35,046 nucleotides of DNA from JBGQBN01 sp041494805 (GTDB lineage Bacteria; Acidobacteriota; Terriglobia; Terriglobales; Acidobacteriaceae), in contig JBGQBN010000043.1 of assembly GCA_041494805.1 (NCBI GenBank), positions 1 to 35,046 of the forward strand, given 5' to 3'. The notes under the pieces were generated by a model. The model saw nothing but the letters and a program-made list of their open reading frames with translations. It did no database searches and was not told where the DNA came from. Positions 7,555 to 15,967 of the stretch are shown here, in pieces (position 1 is the first letter of the stretch; each line of letters begins with the position of its first letter). The position numbers and the translations under genes are program-made.

Positions 7555-8568
7555 TCACTTCTTCGGCGGTAAGTACTTTTTCTCGATTGACGCTACTATC
7601 ACATAATTGGGGTCTACCATTTCGTTCAGATGGACTCTGCCCACCTTCGAGAGCAGCTCATACGCGTCCATCTCCGACAGTCCGTAGCCCTGATGTATCC
7701 ATGCGATGAGTTCGGTGTAAGCAATTCGCAGGCAATCATCCAGCGGCCGGTAGGCGCCCACGGTCATGATCACGGCGTCGTTCTCGAACCGGGGCCAATT
7801 GATTTTTCGGCCCTTGATCACACTTACCTGCACCCGGGCGCGCAGCGGGACTTCAATCGCGGTGCCCGCGATCTCGCCGTCGCCCATGGCGGCATGGCCA
7901 TCGCCCATGTAGAGCAGCGCTCCCGGCACATTTACCGGGAAGTACACTGTGTTGCCCACGCTGGCTTCCGGGGAGTCCATGTTGCCACCGAACTCCGCGG
8001 GGACAATCGAACTGCGGGCTTCCCCACCCGCCGGGGCGACACCGATACAGCCGAAAAAAGGATGCAGCGGAATATTCACCGAAAAGTTGGAGTCGGTGGC
8101 GTGGAACGCGGCTGTATTGGTAGCATGATCGACCGGATAAAACCAGATCCGTTCCTGCATCTGCGCTCCCAACATGGCGGTGTAGTTGGTGGCATTTATC
8201 GCGCCAAAGCCGGGGAACGTCGCTCCAATGCCCTGATTGCCGTCCACTTCGAGACCGAGAATTTTGACCACCAGTGTGTCTCCCGGTTCTGCGGTCTCGA
8301 TGTAGAACGGGCCGGTGAGCGGATTGTCACCCTTTACCATACTCAGGGTGTCGCCAGGTTTCTGGATGGCGTTGCCGAAGGCGTCGAGGGTGTTGGTCTC
8401 CAGGATGTCGCTGGGCTTCAGGCGCGCTACCGGCTGGGCTGTGCCGTAGACATACTTCACGTCATTGATAGTGGCGTGATACTTGACGACATGGTCAGTC
8501 GTGCCTTGTGCGAGCGCGTGGCTTGCACCACCGATCAGTAGGACAGCGGACAGAATTTGGGAGATCAC
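7555..8568 (-). CDS. Secreted acetamidase/formamidase family protein
   Basis: A 337-residue member of the FmdA/AmdA family, which hydrolyses formamide or short amides to ammonia and the acid. Family blocks are visible: 'ETAEPGDTLVVKILGLEVDG', 'NIPLHPFFGCIGVAP', 'EFGGNMDS', and 'YMGDGHAAMGDGEIAGTAIE' near the middle. A signal peptide (cleavage after 'SHALA') marks it as exported, whereas classical FmdA is cytoplasmic. The start is the GTG at 8568, since AGGAGG lies four bases upstream (8573-8578 on this strand); 13 extra codons upstream would place residues before the signal peptide. It follows chrA by 112 bases and may be read through from the chr run or have its own promoter. The substrate could also be another amide. 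Confidence 0.88.
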   Translation of the reverse strand: MISQILSAVLLIGGASHALAQGTTDHVVKYHATINDVKYVYGTAQPVARLKPSDILETNTLDAFGNAIQKPGDTLSMVKGDNPLTGPFYIETAEPGDTLVVKILGLEVDGNQGIGATFPGFGAINATNYTAMLGAQMQERIWFYPVDHATNTAAFHATDSNFSVNIPLHPFFGCIGVAPAGGEARSSIVPAEFGGNMDSPEASVGNTVYFPVNVPGALLYMGDGHAAMGDGEIAGTAIEVPLRARVQVSVIKGRKINWPRFENDAVIMTVGAYRPLDDCLRIAYTELIAWIHQGYGLSEMDAYELLSKVGRVHLNEMVDPNYVIVASIEKKYLPPKK

Positions 8569-8572
8569 TGGG

Positions 8573-8578
8573 CCTCCT
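8573..8578 (-). promoter_or_regulatory. Ribosome-binding site deciding the GTG start of the formamidase gene
   Basis: AGGAGG on the minus strand, four bases before GTG. It fixes a start that places the signal peptide at the N-terminus. Confidence 0.7.
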
Positions 8579-8584
8579 GGGTAG

Positions 8585-8657
8585 GATTGTTGATTTCCGA
8601 TTTCCAATTTTCAATTGCCGATTTGGATTGTTGATTTTTGATTGTTGATTGTAGATC
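8585..8657. repeat. GATT/ATTG-rich intergenic repeat, copy 2
   Basis: A run of GATTGTTGATTTCCGATTTCC-like words, repeated as TTGTTGATTTTTGATTGTTG, filling most of the space between chrA and the formamidase gene. It is far more AT-rich than its surroundings and related to copies at 7469-7550 and 32127-32205. Confidence 0.65.
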
Positions 8658-8680
8658 AAGAACCCCTTCTTGCTTCCGTG

Positions 8681-9832
8681 TTAGGCGTGGTGCATGGCCA
8701 GTCCAGCCATGGCTGCCAGTGCGATGATCACGGGTTCTGGAACCTTCCATTTGATGAGCACCGCCAGGCTGAGCGCTCCGATTAACACTGTCGGAAGATC
8801 GTAAATCGAACGGCGCGCGAGCACAATCACTGCGCCCGCAATCGCTCCGGTGGCCGCCGCGGTGACTCCGCGCACGAAGGCGTTCAGTTGGGGGTTCTTC
8901 GCCCAGCGTTTGTAGGATGGCGCCAGAATGACCACCACTAGATAGACGGGGAGAAACACTCCCAACGCCGCTGCGGTTGCGCCCTTCACGCCTGCCACCA
9001 GGTATCCGATGAAACCGACCGTGATTACCACCGGGCCAGGGGTAATCATGGCCACTGCCACTGCATCCACGAACTGGCGGTCGTTGAGCCAGTGATGCCC
9101 CTGTACCACGCCGCCATAAAGGAACGGCACGATGGCGAGGCCGCTGCCGAAGACGAACATCCCAGCCTTGGCGAAATACAGGAAGATATCCCACAGTGGA
9201 CCTGTCAGCGGCAGAGCCAGTCCAGCGAGCAGCAGATTCGCAGCATTGCCTGCATGGGCTTTGACCGGCCATGCTTTTGCGAGGACCGCTACCACTCCAC
9301 CCAGCAGAAACAGCCAGATGATCTCCTGCGAAGTCCACGCGGTGGAGATGGCTAGTGCCAGAAAAATTGCCCAGAGCAGGCGGTCCTTCCCCAGGGTCAG
9401 TTTAGTGAGTTTGAATGCCGAGCGGGCGATGATCGCGATCACTGCTGCCCCGATGCCGTAAAACATTCCTTGCATCCAGCTGAGACCGCCGTAACGCACA
9501 TAAGCGGCCGAAAGTGCCAGCACCATCAGAAATGACGGCAGCACAAACGCCGCACCCACTAGCGTCGCTCCCAGGATGCCGGCGCGGACGTATCCCAGAT
9601 AGATCGCCAGTTGCGCCGCTAATGGGCCCGGAGCCAGCTGCGCCAGTGCCAGGCCTTCAACGTAATCTTCTTTCGTGATCCACCCGCGGGCGTCCACCAG
9701 ATCCTGCTGCATGTGTCCGGCGAGCGCGATTGGGCCGCCGAAGCCCACCGTGCCCAGCCACAGGAAATAGCCGGCAAACTTTGCCAGGGAAACCTGTGGA
9801 GTGCGCGCTGGGTTTGCGTTTTCTGGATTCAT
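8681..9832 (-). CDS. chrA: Chromate transporter ChrA (two CHR domains)
   Basis: A 383-residue inner-membrane protein of the CHR family, which exports chromate, probably by proton antiport. Both homologous halves are present, giving the long-chain form: half one carries 'VGFGGPIALAGHM' (about 29-41) and 'LAQLAPGPLAAQ', and half two carries 'VFGSGLAIVPFLYGG' and 'AMITPGPVVITVGFIGYL'. About ten to twelve hydrophobic helices are visible. It is the last gene of the minus-strand run chrB-pepE-ornithine cyclodeaminase-chrA, starting 21 bases after the cyclodeaminase stop. Some CHR proteins carry sulfate or other oxyanions, so the exact substrate is inferred from chrB being in the same run. Confidence 0.95.
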   Translation of the reverse strand: MNPENANPARTPQVSLAKFAGYFLWLGTVGFGGPIALAGHMQQDLVDARGWITKEDYVEGLALAQLAPGPLAAQLAIYLGYVRAGILGATLVGAAFVLPSFLMVLALSAAYVRYGGLSWMQGMFYGIGAAVIAIIARSAFKLTKLTLGKDRLLWAIFLALAISTAWTSQEIIWLFLLGGVVAVLAKAWPVKAHAGNAANLLLAGLALPLTGPLWDIFLYFAKAGMFVFGSGLAIVPFLYGGVVQGHHWLNDRQFVDAVAVAMITPGPVVITVGFIGYLVAGVKGATAAALGVFLPVYLVVVILAPSYKRWAKNPQLNAFVRGVTAAATGAIAGAVIVLARRSIYDLPTVLIGALSLAVLIKWKVPEPVIIALAAMAGLAMHHA

Positions 9833-9853
9833 GGGATGGGCCTTCGCCGGCGC

Positions 9854-10849
9854 TTAGGCCGCGAAATTCAGACTGCGGTTATGTCCTGTTTGCACTGCTT
9901 TCTCGTACACTACTGCTGCTGCGGCGACGTCCTGCAGCGCCATGCCGGTGCTGTCAAAAATGATTGTCTCCTTTTCTGACGTGCGTCCCGGCTTCTTTCC
10001 TGTTATCACCTCGCCGAGTTCCGCATGAACGTCCGCCGCAGTCATGACCCCGGCCTGCAGAGCGTGATGGAGGTCTCCAAAGGTTGCGCACTGCTCCAAG
10101 ATGTCTACCACGACTTTGTTGTTCACCATAAGCGCAGGCTCGAGTTCTTGTTTTTCAGGGTTGTCGGCTCCGACCGCGGCAACAAACGTGCCTGGCTGTA
10201 CATCCTCTCGTTTCAAAAAGTATTGGTGTGCGGAAGTGCAGGTGACGATCACATCGCTTTTCCGGACTGCACTGCTCAGATCGCTTACAGCCGTTACTTC
10301 GAGTCTGAGCTCAGTGGAGAGTTGCTCGGCCAGTTGCCTCGCACGGCCTGCGGCGACGTCGTAGGCGTACGCCTTCTGGAGCCGCAGCACGCTGACCAGT
10401 GCTTTGAGCTGGACCCGGCCCTGATGGCCGCAACCGGTGATGGTGGCTACCTGCGAATCCTTTCGTGCCAGGTATTTCGCGGCTACCGCCGTAGCCGCGC
10501 CGGTACGAAGCGCAGTGATCTCCATCGAGTCCAGGACGGCGAGCGGACATCCGTTCCCGGCGTCCGCGAGCACGATTACTCCCTGGATTGTCGGGAGGCC
10601 GAAGCGCGGTCCGTTCTCGGAGAAATTTCCGTTTACCTTGGCGGCGAAGTACGCGCGATCCAGGTCGAGGACGCCGGCCTTGATGTGGAACCCGCCTCCT
10701 CGGGTGTGAATTCCCAGGACTCCCGGCGGCGTGACTTTGCCTTCGCCATGCAGTCGGAAAGCTTGTTCGACCGCCGCGATGCACTCCGCGAGACTCAGCA
10801 GGCTTCGAACCTCCCGGCCGGTGAGCAGCAGCGTGGCTTCTGAGTTCAT
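9854..10849 (-). CDS. Ornithine cyclodeaminase / mu-crystallin family protein
   Basis: A 331-residue NAD(P)-binding enzyme. The family includes ornithine cyclodeaminase (ornithine to proline plus ammonia), alanine dehydrogenases and imine reductases. Visible landmarks are the substrate-binding 'GGGFHIKAGVLDLDRAYFAA', the Rossmann motif 'TITGCGHQGRVQLKAL' (GxGxxG), and 'AVGADNPEKQELEP' with the conserved aspartate of the active site. Members cannot be assigned to one reaction from sequence alone. Its ATG overlaps the pepE stop by four bases (ATGA) and GAGGAAGAG lies just upstream, so the two are translationally coupled. Its place between pepE and chrA is unusual for a chromate locus. Confidence 0.9.
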   Translation of the reverse strand: MNSEATLLLTGREVRSLLSLAECIAAVEQAFRLHGEGKVTPPGVLGIHTRGGGFHIKAGVLDLDRAYFAAKVNGNFSENGPRFGLPTIQGVIVLADAGNGCPLAVLDSMEITALRTGAATAVAAKYLARKDSQVATITGCGHQGRVQLKALVSVLRLQKAYAYDVAAGRARQLAEQLSTELRLEVTAVSDLSSAVRKSDVIVTCTSAHQYFLKREDVQPGTFVAAVGADNPEKQELEPALMVNNKVVVDILEQCATFGDLHHALQAGVMTAADVHAELGEVITGKKPGRTSEKETIIFDSTGMALQDVAAAAVVYEKAVQTGHNRSLNFAA

Positions 10850-11586
10850 GCGCTCTTCCTCGCTGCACTGCTTTGCTCACACAAAAACGGGTCGATGGTG
10901 GCTACTGGCATGGCCTCGACCGGCTGCTCGCCGCGGCGAAAAATGCGCGCTCCGGAGGAACCTTTCAATGTGACCGAGCCGTTGTCGACCCGCAGCATTC
11001 CGCCTTCGCGGAGGCCGATCACGGGTGCATGGTTCTCTTCAAGAAACTGCAGGATTCTTTCTTCCTGGGTCTCTCCCATGTGGGTCGAGAAAGGATCGGG
11101 ATCGAGGTAATGCGGGCTGATCTGAAAAGTTGCCAGGCCGAGCGCGTCAAACGAAGGCGGTTGTACGATGGGCATGTCTTTGGTTGTCCGCAGGCTTGGG
11201 CAGGCGACGATCGAGCCCGCGCTGGATCCGATGTAGGGCATGCCCGCTTCCACGGCGTGCCGAATCGCGAGCAGAAGATCGGAGTCGTAGAGTCCTTTCA
11301 AGAGTCGAAAAGTGTTTCCCCCGCCCACGAAGATGACGTCGGCCTCTTCGAGGGCGCGCCGGGGATTGGAGACCTCGTGCACCGAAACCAGAGTACAGCC
11401 CATCGCCCGAAAGCGTTCCCGCGCTCGTGCGGCATAGGCCTGACGGTCATAGACCGCGTAGGGGACAAAGACGATTTTCCGCGCACTTGCCAAGAAATCG
11501 CGGATCTCACCTTCCGCGTGGTCCAGGTATCCACTGCCATGGAGAGTCGAATTGCTGATCAATAGGAGACGCTTCATCGCAGCCAT
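10846..11586 (-). CDS. pepE: Peptidase E (alpha-aspartyl dipeptidase, S51 family)
   Basis: A 246-residue cytoplasmic serine peptidase with a glutamine-amidotransferase-like fold. S51 enzymes cleave dipeptides with N-terminal aspartate. The sequence shows 'LLLISNSTLHGSGYL' at the N-terminus, 'DVIFVGGGNTFRLLKGLY' (83-100), the nucleophile elbow G120-S-S122-A-G with S122 as likely catalytic serine, D137 in 'TTKDMPIV', and H159 in 'ISPHYLDPDP'. The ATG at 11586 has GGAG six bases upstream; a TTG four codons earlier and an ATG three codons later are alternatives. It starts 18 bases after chrB ends and overlaps the cyclodeaminase gene by four bases. Cyanophycinase-type relatives are a less likely alternative given the length. 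Confidence 0.93.
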   Translation of the reverse strand: MAAMKRLLLISNSTLHGSGYLDHAEGEIRDFLASARKIVFVPYAVYDRQAYAARARERFRAMGCTLVSVHEVSNPRRALEEADVIFVGGGNTFRLLKGLYDSDLLLAIRHAVEAGMPYIGSSAGSIVACPSLRTTKDMPIVQPPSFDALGLATFQISPHYLDPDPFSTHMGETQEERILQFLEENHAPVIGLREGGMLRVDNGSVTLKGSSGARIFRRGEQPVEAMPVATIDPFLCEQSSAARKSA

Positions 11587-11604
11587 CTGTTTCTCCAAAC
11601 CTGT

Positions 11605-12528
11605 CTACGGGAGGGCGTGGTAGAGACCTTCGATCAATTCCATTCCTCGCCGCAGCAGTTCGTCGTCCGCCACGTCCAGCCCCGCCCAACCCTTCAACAC
11701 CTGGTCCACACCAAGCCCTTCCGCTCGGCCAAACTTTTCATCTCCTAAGTCGGCGTCATGGATAATCTGCGCAATACGGCGCACTTTGGCATCGCGGACC
11801 GCGAAATGCTTAGCTAGCGTCTCGAAGGTGCAATCCTCGCCGCGGTGCCCAAAACCTTGGGGATGAAACATATCGAAGGGCACAGCCTCGGGGTGAGTTG
11901 CGGGATCGTTAGCGAAGACGAAGCGCGCCTTGGGATCGACGAATCGGCGGATAAGCCATGCCGACGACACCCGGTCAATTCCCGGCTGCGGCCGGGTCAT
12001 CCAGACGCGGTTCAGATACTCGGCAGTCTTGCCTTTGTTCCCGCGTGGGATGGCTTCGGTTTCGTCGGCGCGCGCCAGCAGGGCTTCGACCCGGCTGCGC
12101 AGCGGGCTGGCGAAGAAATCAATTGCCACGATGTTCTGGAACCTATGGCGCAGCCGGCTTTGACGTCCCGCGGGCCGCCGGGAGGGAGAAAGTGCGACCA
12201 GCTTCTTTAACTCGCGCAGCAGGGATTGGTAATCGCGGGAGCGCGCCTCCACGAAAAGCTTGCGCAGGTGCTTGTCGGGGAGATCGTCGAAAGCCTGCAC
12301 CTGTACTACCGAGGCTTGCCCTTTGTAATCGCGGATGGCAGTCGCCAGCCATTCCAGTTTTTCCTGATTGGCTGGCAGGTTGGGCAGAACATAACCGGAG
12401 GAACGCAGAGCCAGCGCGCCCGAGCGCTGGAGCTTGCGCCAGATTTCGACGCGCTGGCTGGCCCGGCTGGAGGGCAGACTGAATACCAATAGGAGCCACG
12501 GTGCCTTGGCAGTATTGGATACACTCAT
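11605..12528 (-). CDS. chrB: Chromate resistance protein ChrB
   Basis: A 307-residue two-domain protein. The N-terminal part (about 1-130, starting 'WLLLVFSLPSSRASQRVEIW') matches the ChrB N-terminal winged-helix region. The C-terminal part is the chromate-resistance domain, with 'RPQPGIDRVSSAWLIRRFVD', 'GEDCTFETLAKHF' and 'QIIHDADLGDEKF', whose His, Cys and Asp residues could bind metal or oxyanion. In known chrBA operons ChrB is a chromate-responsive regulator that induces chrA. The ATG at 12528 was chosen because a promoter-like signal ends seven bases upstream; a start 12 codons earlier would lie inside that promoter. It is the first gene of a four-gene run ending with chrA. Confidence 0.9.
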   Translation of the reverse strand: MSVSNTAKAPWLLLVFSLPSSRASQRVEIWRKLQRSGALALRSSGYVLPNLPANQEKLEWLATAIRDYKGQASVVQVQAFDDLPDKHLRKLFVEARSRDYQSLLRELKKLVALSPSRRPAGRQSRLRHRFQNIVAIDFFASPLRSRVEALLARADETEAIPRGNKGKTAEYLNRVWMTRPQPGIDRVSSAWLIRRFVDPKARFVFANDPATHPEAVPFDMFHPQGFGHRGEDCTFETLAKHFAVRDAKVRRIAQIIHDADLGDEKFGRAEGLGVDQVLKGWAGLDVADDELLRRGMELIEGLYHALP

Positions 12529-12535
12529 TTCACAT

Positions 12536-12564
12536 AACGTATACCTATAACATGATATTTGCAA
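12536..12564 (-). promoter_or_regulatory. Putative chrB promoter, nearly leaderless
   Basis: On the minus strand TTGCAA (12564-12559), 17 bases, then TACGTT (12541-12536). Initiation about seven bases downstream would fall at or next to the chrB ATG at 12528. There is no Shine-Dalgarno sequence. The AT-rich spacer (CATGTTATAGGTATA) could hold an operator, possibly for ChrB itself, which is inference. Confidence 0.5.
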
Positions 12565-12640
12565 GTCGATGAGGAGGATGGCGGGCTTTCTTCGCCCCGT
12601 GGGGAAGCTTGCACCTGACGCCGTGCGGGTTACCTACAAT

Positions 12641-13366
12641 CTAGTGTTTATCGTCGCGCTGGCGGAGCCAATCCAGAAACATCTGTTCGATGGGTTTGTC
12701 GTAGGTCATCAGGACGTGGCGGACGGTGTGTCCGCTAACGAAGTGGCAGACTTCTTCGGCTAGATTCTTGGCGTGGTCGCCGGCGCGCTCCAGGGACTGG
12801 GTCATGAAGATGACTTGCAGGCTGGCTTGGCGCTGCACGTTCTCCGGGTTCTCGATGTGACGCAGGAAGACCAGGTTGCGCAGGCGGTCCATCTCGGCGT
12901 CGGCGCGGAGTACATCAATGGCTTTCTTGACGTCACGGCCGGAAAAGGCCGCACCTACGTCGGTCAGCATCTTCTCCAGCACTGTGGCCATGCGGGTGAG
13001 GTCGTGAGTGTCCTGGGGATCGAGGCGAGAACCGGCAGCCTGGGCGCTGCTGGCAAAACTGAGGAGCAGGTCGCCGATCCGCTCCAGTCCAATCATGATT
13101 TTCATGCAGGCCAGCAATTCGCGTGCTTCCGGCTCGGTGACCTGGGTGATGGCCTGGGTGACGCCGGCGTCAATTTCCATGTCCAGGTTGTCGAGTTCCT
13201 TTTCGCGCTCACGAATGGTATTGAGGAGGGGAGATGAGCCAGTGGCTATGCCCTCGGCTGCGGCCGCGGCCGCTTCCTGGGCCACGCGGCAGGCTTCGAT
13301 AGTGCGCATGACCAGGCGCGGGTAGGAGAGCTCCGGTGCTGGGGTTTTCGTGCTGGCGGTACTCAT
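12641..13366 (-). CDS. phoU: Phosphate signalling protein PhoU
   Basis: A 241-residue cytoplasmic helical protein with two PhoU repeats that hold metal through acidic E/D-rich helices: 'REREKELDNLDMEIDAGV' in repeat one and 'RADAEMDRLRNLVFLRH' in repeat two. The ending 'QSLERAGDHAKNLAEEVCHF' is strongly conserved. PhoU links phosphate transport to the PhoR kinase and keeps it in phosphatase mode when phosphate is plentiful. The ATG at 13366 has GGAGGG eight bases upstream. The frame is open further upstream, but that part overlaps the end of phoR and has no PhoU similarity. It lies 127 bases downstream of phoR in the same direction; no pst genes are in the window. Confidence 0.95.
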   Translation of the reverse strand: MSTASTKTPAPELSYPRLVMRTIEACRVAQEAAAAAAEGIATGSSPLLNTIREREKELDNLDMEIDAGVTQAITQVTEPEARELLACMKIMIGLERIGDLLLSFASSAQAAGSRLDPQDTHDLTRMATVLEKMLTDVGAAFSGRDVKKAIDVLRADAEMDRLRNLVFLRHIENPENVQRQASLQVIFMTQSLERAGDHAKNLAEEVCHFVSGHTVRHVLMTYDKPIEQMFLDWLRQRDDKH

Positions 13367-13493
13367 GCGCACTACCCTCCGCGGGACGACCGTCGACCGG
13401 ACTTCTCGTCCTTGTCCAGTAGATAGGATGATCAATATAGGAGAGTAAGTTGTTTCTTCAAGGAGTTGGTTAAAGGGGTGTGAATTTTGTCGG

Positions 13494-15212
13494 TCAGGTG
13501 GAAGGGGCCAAAGGCAGTGTGAACAGGAACGTGGAGCCATGGTTGAGTTCGCTTTCGGCGCGGATGGCGCCGCCGTGGGCGAGGACGATGTGCTTGGCGA
13601 TGGCCAATCCCAGTCCGGTTCCACCAGATTCGCGGCTGCGGGCTTTGTCCACGCGGTAGAAGCGCTCGAAAAGCCGCGGGACGTGCTCGGAGGGTATGCC
13701 CGGGCCGAAGTCACGGACGTAGAACTCAACCCCACGCTCCGAAGGCCTGGCCCCCAGCACGAGGCGGCCACTCGAAGTGGCATATTTCAGCGCATTATCC
13801 ACGAGGTTGGAGAAAACCTGGTGGATGGCCTCACGATCGGCGTTGACGTGGCCTGGCGGGGCATCCTCGACCTGCAATTCAATATTCTGCACACGAGCGA
13901 CCTCACGGAAGCTCTGGACGGCTTCCTGTAAAAGCTCTGCCGGCGTCACCGGCTGGATGTCAAAGCGTTGCTCGCCCGATTCCACCCTCGCCAGAGTCAG
14001 CAGATCCTCAGTCAGGCGCGACATGCGGGTGGCGTTCTTGCGGATGATCTCCAGAAAGTCACGGGCGTGATTGTTCTCGGGTGCGCTGTCGAGCAGGGTT
14101 TCGGTGTAACCCTGAATGGAGGTCAGCGGGGTGCGCAGTTCGTGGGAAACGTTGGCGATGAAGTCGCGCCGGGTCTTCTCCACGCGTTCGGTTTCAGTGA
14201 GGTCACGCAACACGGCTACCGCGCCGCCGCCGGGCATGGGAGCGGCGGTCACGTCGAAGGTACGGCCGGGAAGGATGGAAGCGGCGCGAGCGGTAAGCAC
14301 TTTCTGGGTTTCGCTGGCGCCACGCACCGCTCTTAGGAAATCCGGGTCACGAACGGTCTCGACGACCGGAGCATTCAGGCGCGTGTGCTGGGGAACCAGC
14401 TTGTCCATGGTCTGGTTGGCCCACTGTACCCGGTCATCGGCGCCAACGGCGATGACCGCATCCTGCATGCTGTTGAGTAGAGTTTCGAGCTGACGCTGGC
14501 TGGTTTGCAGAGCAGAGAAGCTTTCTTCGAGGTGGCGTGCTGTCTTGTCCAGGGAGGCGGCAACTTTGCCGATTTCGTCTCCTGAAGATTCGGCAATGCG
14601 GGCAGAGAGGTCGCCGGCAGCGATCTGGCCGGCGAACTGGACGATCTGCTGCAAACGTCGAGCAATGGACTGCGCCGCGATTCCTGCCACCGCAAGAGCA
14701 ACCAGAAAAGCCAGCGCCGAACCCAGCAGCAGTGTGCGATGGACTTGTGCGATAGCGCCCTCAACATCGGAAAGTGGATACGCCAGCCGGACGGCGCCTC
14801 CGGCGATGGGAGCGGCGACATAGAGAAACGGCACACCGACAGTGTGGCTGCGGCGCGCGTCGGTGCCTACCTCTCCTTTCAAGGCGGCGATGAACTCGGG
14901 CCGGTGGGCATGGTTCTCCATGGAAGAAGCGTCAGCCTCGGAGTCTGCCAGCACCTTGCCTTCGGCGTCGATGATGGTGGCACGCGCACCAGCGGCCTGG
15001 CCTTCCTGCGAAGCGACGTCCTGTAAAGCGTGCTGCCGGTCGATGTTGACACGGTTGGCGAACATCAAAGTTTTCTGCTTAAGGCTGCGCTCGATCTCCT
15101 GGCGGAGAGAGCTTTCCCAGGCACGGCGGATGGAAACATCAAGGGTCAGCGTGGTCGCGGCGATGACCAGGACAAATGCGGCCAGCAGTTTGAAGAACAC
15201 CCGGCTTCTCAC
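13494..15212 (-). CDS. phoR: Phosphate regulon-type sensor histidine kinase PhoR
   Basis: A 572-residue membrane kinase. Order of parts: membrane helix 1 (about 8-25), an extracytoplasmic sensor region (26-160), membrane helix 2 (about 161-183), HAMP (about 184-236), PAS (about 240-340), HisKA with phosphoacceptor H357 in 'NVSHELRTPLTS', and HATPase with N473 in the N-box, 'DFGPGIP' (501-507) and 'GGTGLGLAI' (530-538). Its ATG overlaps the phoB stop by four bases, so the pair is translationally coupled. Its placement between phoB and phoU supports a phosphate-starvation role, although the large periplasmic sensor is unlike the short one of E. coli PhoR and resembles the Gram-positive-type arrangement. 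Confidence 0.93.
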   Translation of the reverse strand: MRSRVFFKLLAAFVLVIAATTLTLDVSIRRAWESSLRQEIERSLKQKTLMFANRVNIDRQHALQDVASQEGQAAGARATIIDAEGKVLADSEADASSMENHAHRPEFIAALKGEVGTDARRSHTVGVPFLYVAAPIAGGAVRLAYPLSDVEGAIAQVHRTLLLGSALAFLVALAVAGIAAQSIARRLQQIVQFAGQIAAGDLSARIAESSGDEIGKVAASLDKTARHLEESFSALQTSQRQLETLLNSMQDAVIAVGADDRVQWANQTMDKLVPQHTRLNAPVVETVRDPDFLRAVRGASETQKVLTARAASILPGRTFDVTAAPMPGGGAVAVLRDLTETERVEKTRRDFIANVSHELRTPLTSIQGYTETLLDSAPENNHARDFLEIIRKNATRMSRLTEDLLTLARVESGEQRFDIQPVTPAELLQEAVQSFREVARVQNIELQVEDAPPGHVNADREAIHQVFSNLVDNALKYATSSGRLVLGARPSERGVEFYVRDFGPGIPSEHVPRLFERFYRVDKARSRESGGTGLGLAIAKHIVLAHGGAIRAESELNHGSTFLFTLPLAPST

Positions 15213-15901
15213 TTGGGGGCCTCGAAGCGATATCCGGCACCGCGCACCGTCTTGAGGTAGCGCGGGTTTTCAGGGTCAGGCTCGATCTTCTCGCGGATGC
15301 GGCGTACGTACACATCCACGGAACGGGGGGTGACGTAGGCAGTATCGCGCCAGACGGAATCGAGAAGCTGGTCCCGGGTGAAAACGCGTCCAAGGTGGCG
15401 GGCAAAATAATCGAGCAGGCGGAACTCGGTGGCGGTGGTAGTGGTGGGCTGGCCGCGCACGATGAGAGTCATCGCCCCGGGATCAATCTCGATTTCACCC
15501 ACGCGAACGGGTGATTGGGACAAGGGGCGCTCGAAGCGACGTAGCACGGCTTTGACTCGAGCTACCAGTTCTCGCGGGCTGAAGGGCTTGGGGATGTAGT
15601 CGTCCGCCCCGATTTCCAGGCCCAGGATACGGTCTGCCTCGGCACTTTTCGCGGTAACAAAGATCACAGGAATAGGAGCCAGCGACTGGGTCTGCCGGAT
15701 CTGGCGGCAGAGCTCGAGGCCGTCCTTCCCGGGAACCATGATGTCGAGGATAAAGAGCGTCGGCCTTTGCCGTTCAGATTCGGAGATCACCGTGCTCCCG
15801 GTAGGGAATACCTTCACGGCGAATCCGGCCCCTTCCAGGTGATGGCGCACCAGGCGGGAGATGTCGGGGTCGTCTTCCACGACGAAGATGGTTGGCTTCA
15901 C
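15209..15901 (-). CDS. phoB: Response regulator PhoB (OmpR family)
   Basis: A 230-residue regulator: receiver domain (about 3-120) with acidic pair D10-D11, phosphoacceptor D53 in 'LFILDIMVPG' and the conserved lysine in 'DDYIPKPFSP', then an OmpR-type winged helix (about 130-228, 'LTRD'-like 'VFTRDQLLDSVW' and 'VDVYVRRIREKIE'). Phosphorylated PhoB normally activates phosphate-uptake genes. I chose the GTG at 15901 because it gives the standard start 'KPTIFVVEDDPD', the usual length, and a -10-like TACAAT exactly six bases upstream. A GTG 11 codons earlier is an alternative. No Shine-Dalgarno sequence precedes either start. Confidence 0.93.
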   Translation of the reverse strand: MKPTIFVVEDDPDISRLVRHHLEGAGFAVKVFPTGSTVISESERQRPTLFILDIMVPGKDGLELCRQIRQTQSLAPIPVIFVTAKSAEADRILGLEIGADDYIPKPFSPRELVARVKAVLRRFERPLSQSPVRVGEIEIDPGAMTLIVRGQPTTTTATEFRLLDYFARHLGRVFTRDQLLDSVWRDTAYVTPRSVDVYVRRIREKIEPDPENPRYLKTVRGAGYRFEAPK

Positions 15902-15907
15902 AGGGGT

Positions 15908-15913
15908 ATTGTA
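15908..15913 (-). promoter_or_regulatory. -10-like element of phoB, suggesting a leaderless mRNA
   Basis: TACAAT on the minus strand, ending six bases before the GTG of phoB. Initiation seven bases downstream would put the first transcribed base on the G of GTG. No convincing -35 is seen; a pho box was looked for by eye and not found. Confidence 0.4.
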
Positions 15914-15967
15914 ACGAAGTTGGGCGCGCGGCACGGAATGGGTCGATTACGGCGTGAGGAATTGTGA

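Noticed and set aside
13367..13783. 139-codon N-terminal extension of phoU
   Set aside because: It overlaps the end of phoR, has no PhoU similarity, and the ATG at 13366 has a good ribosome-binding site.
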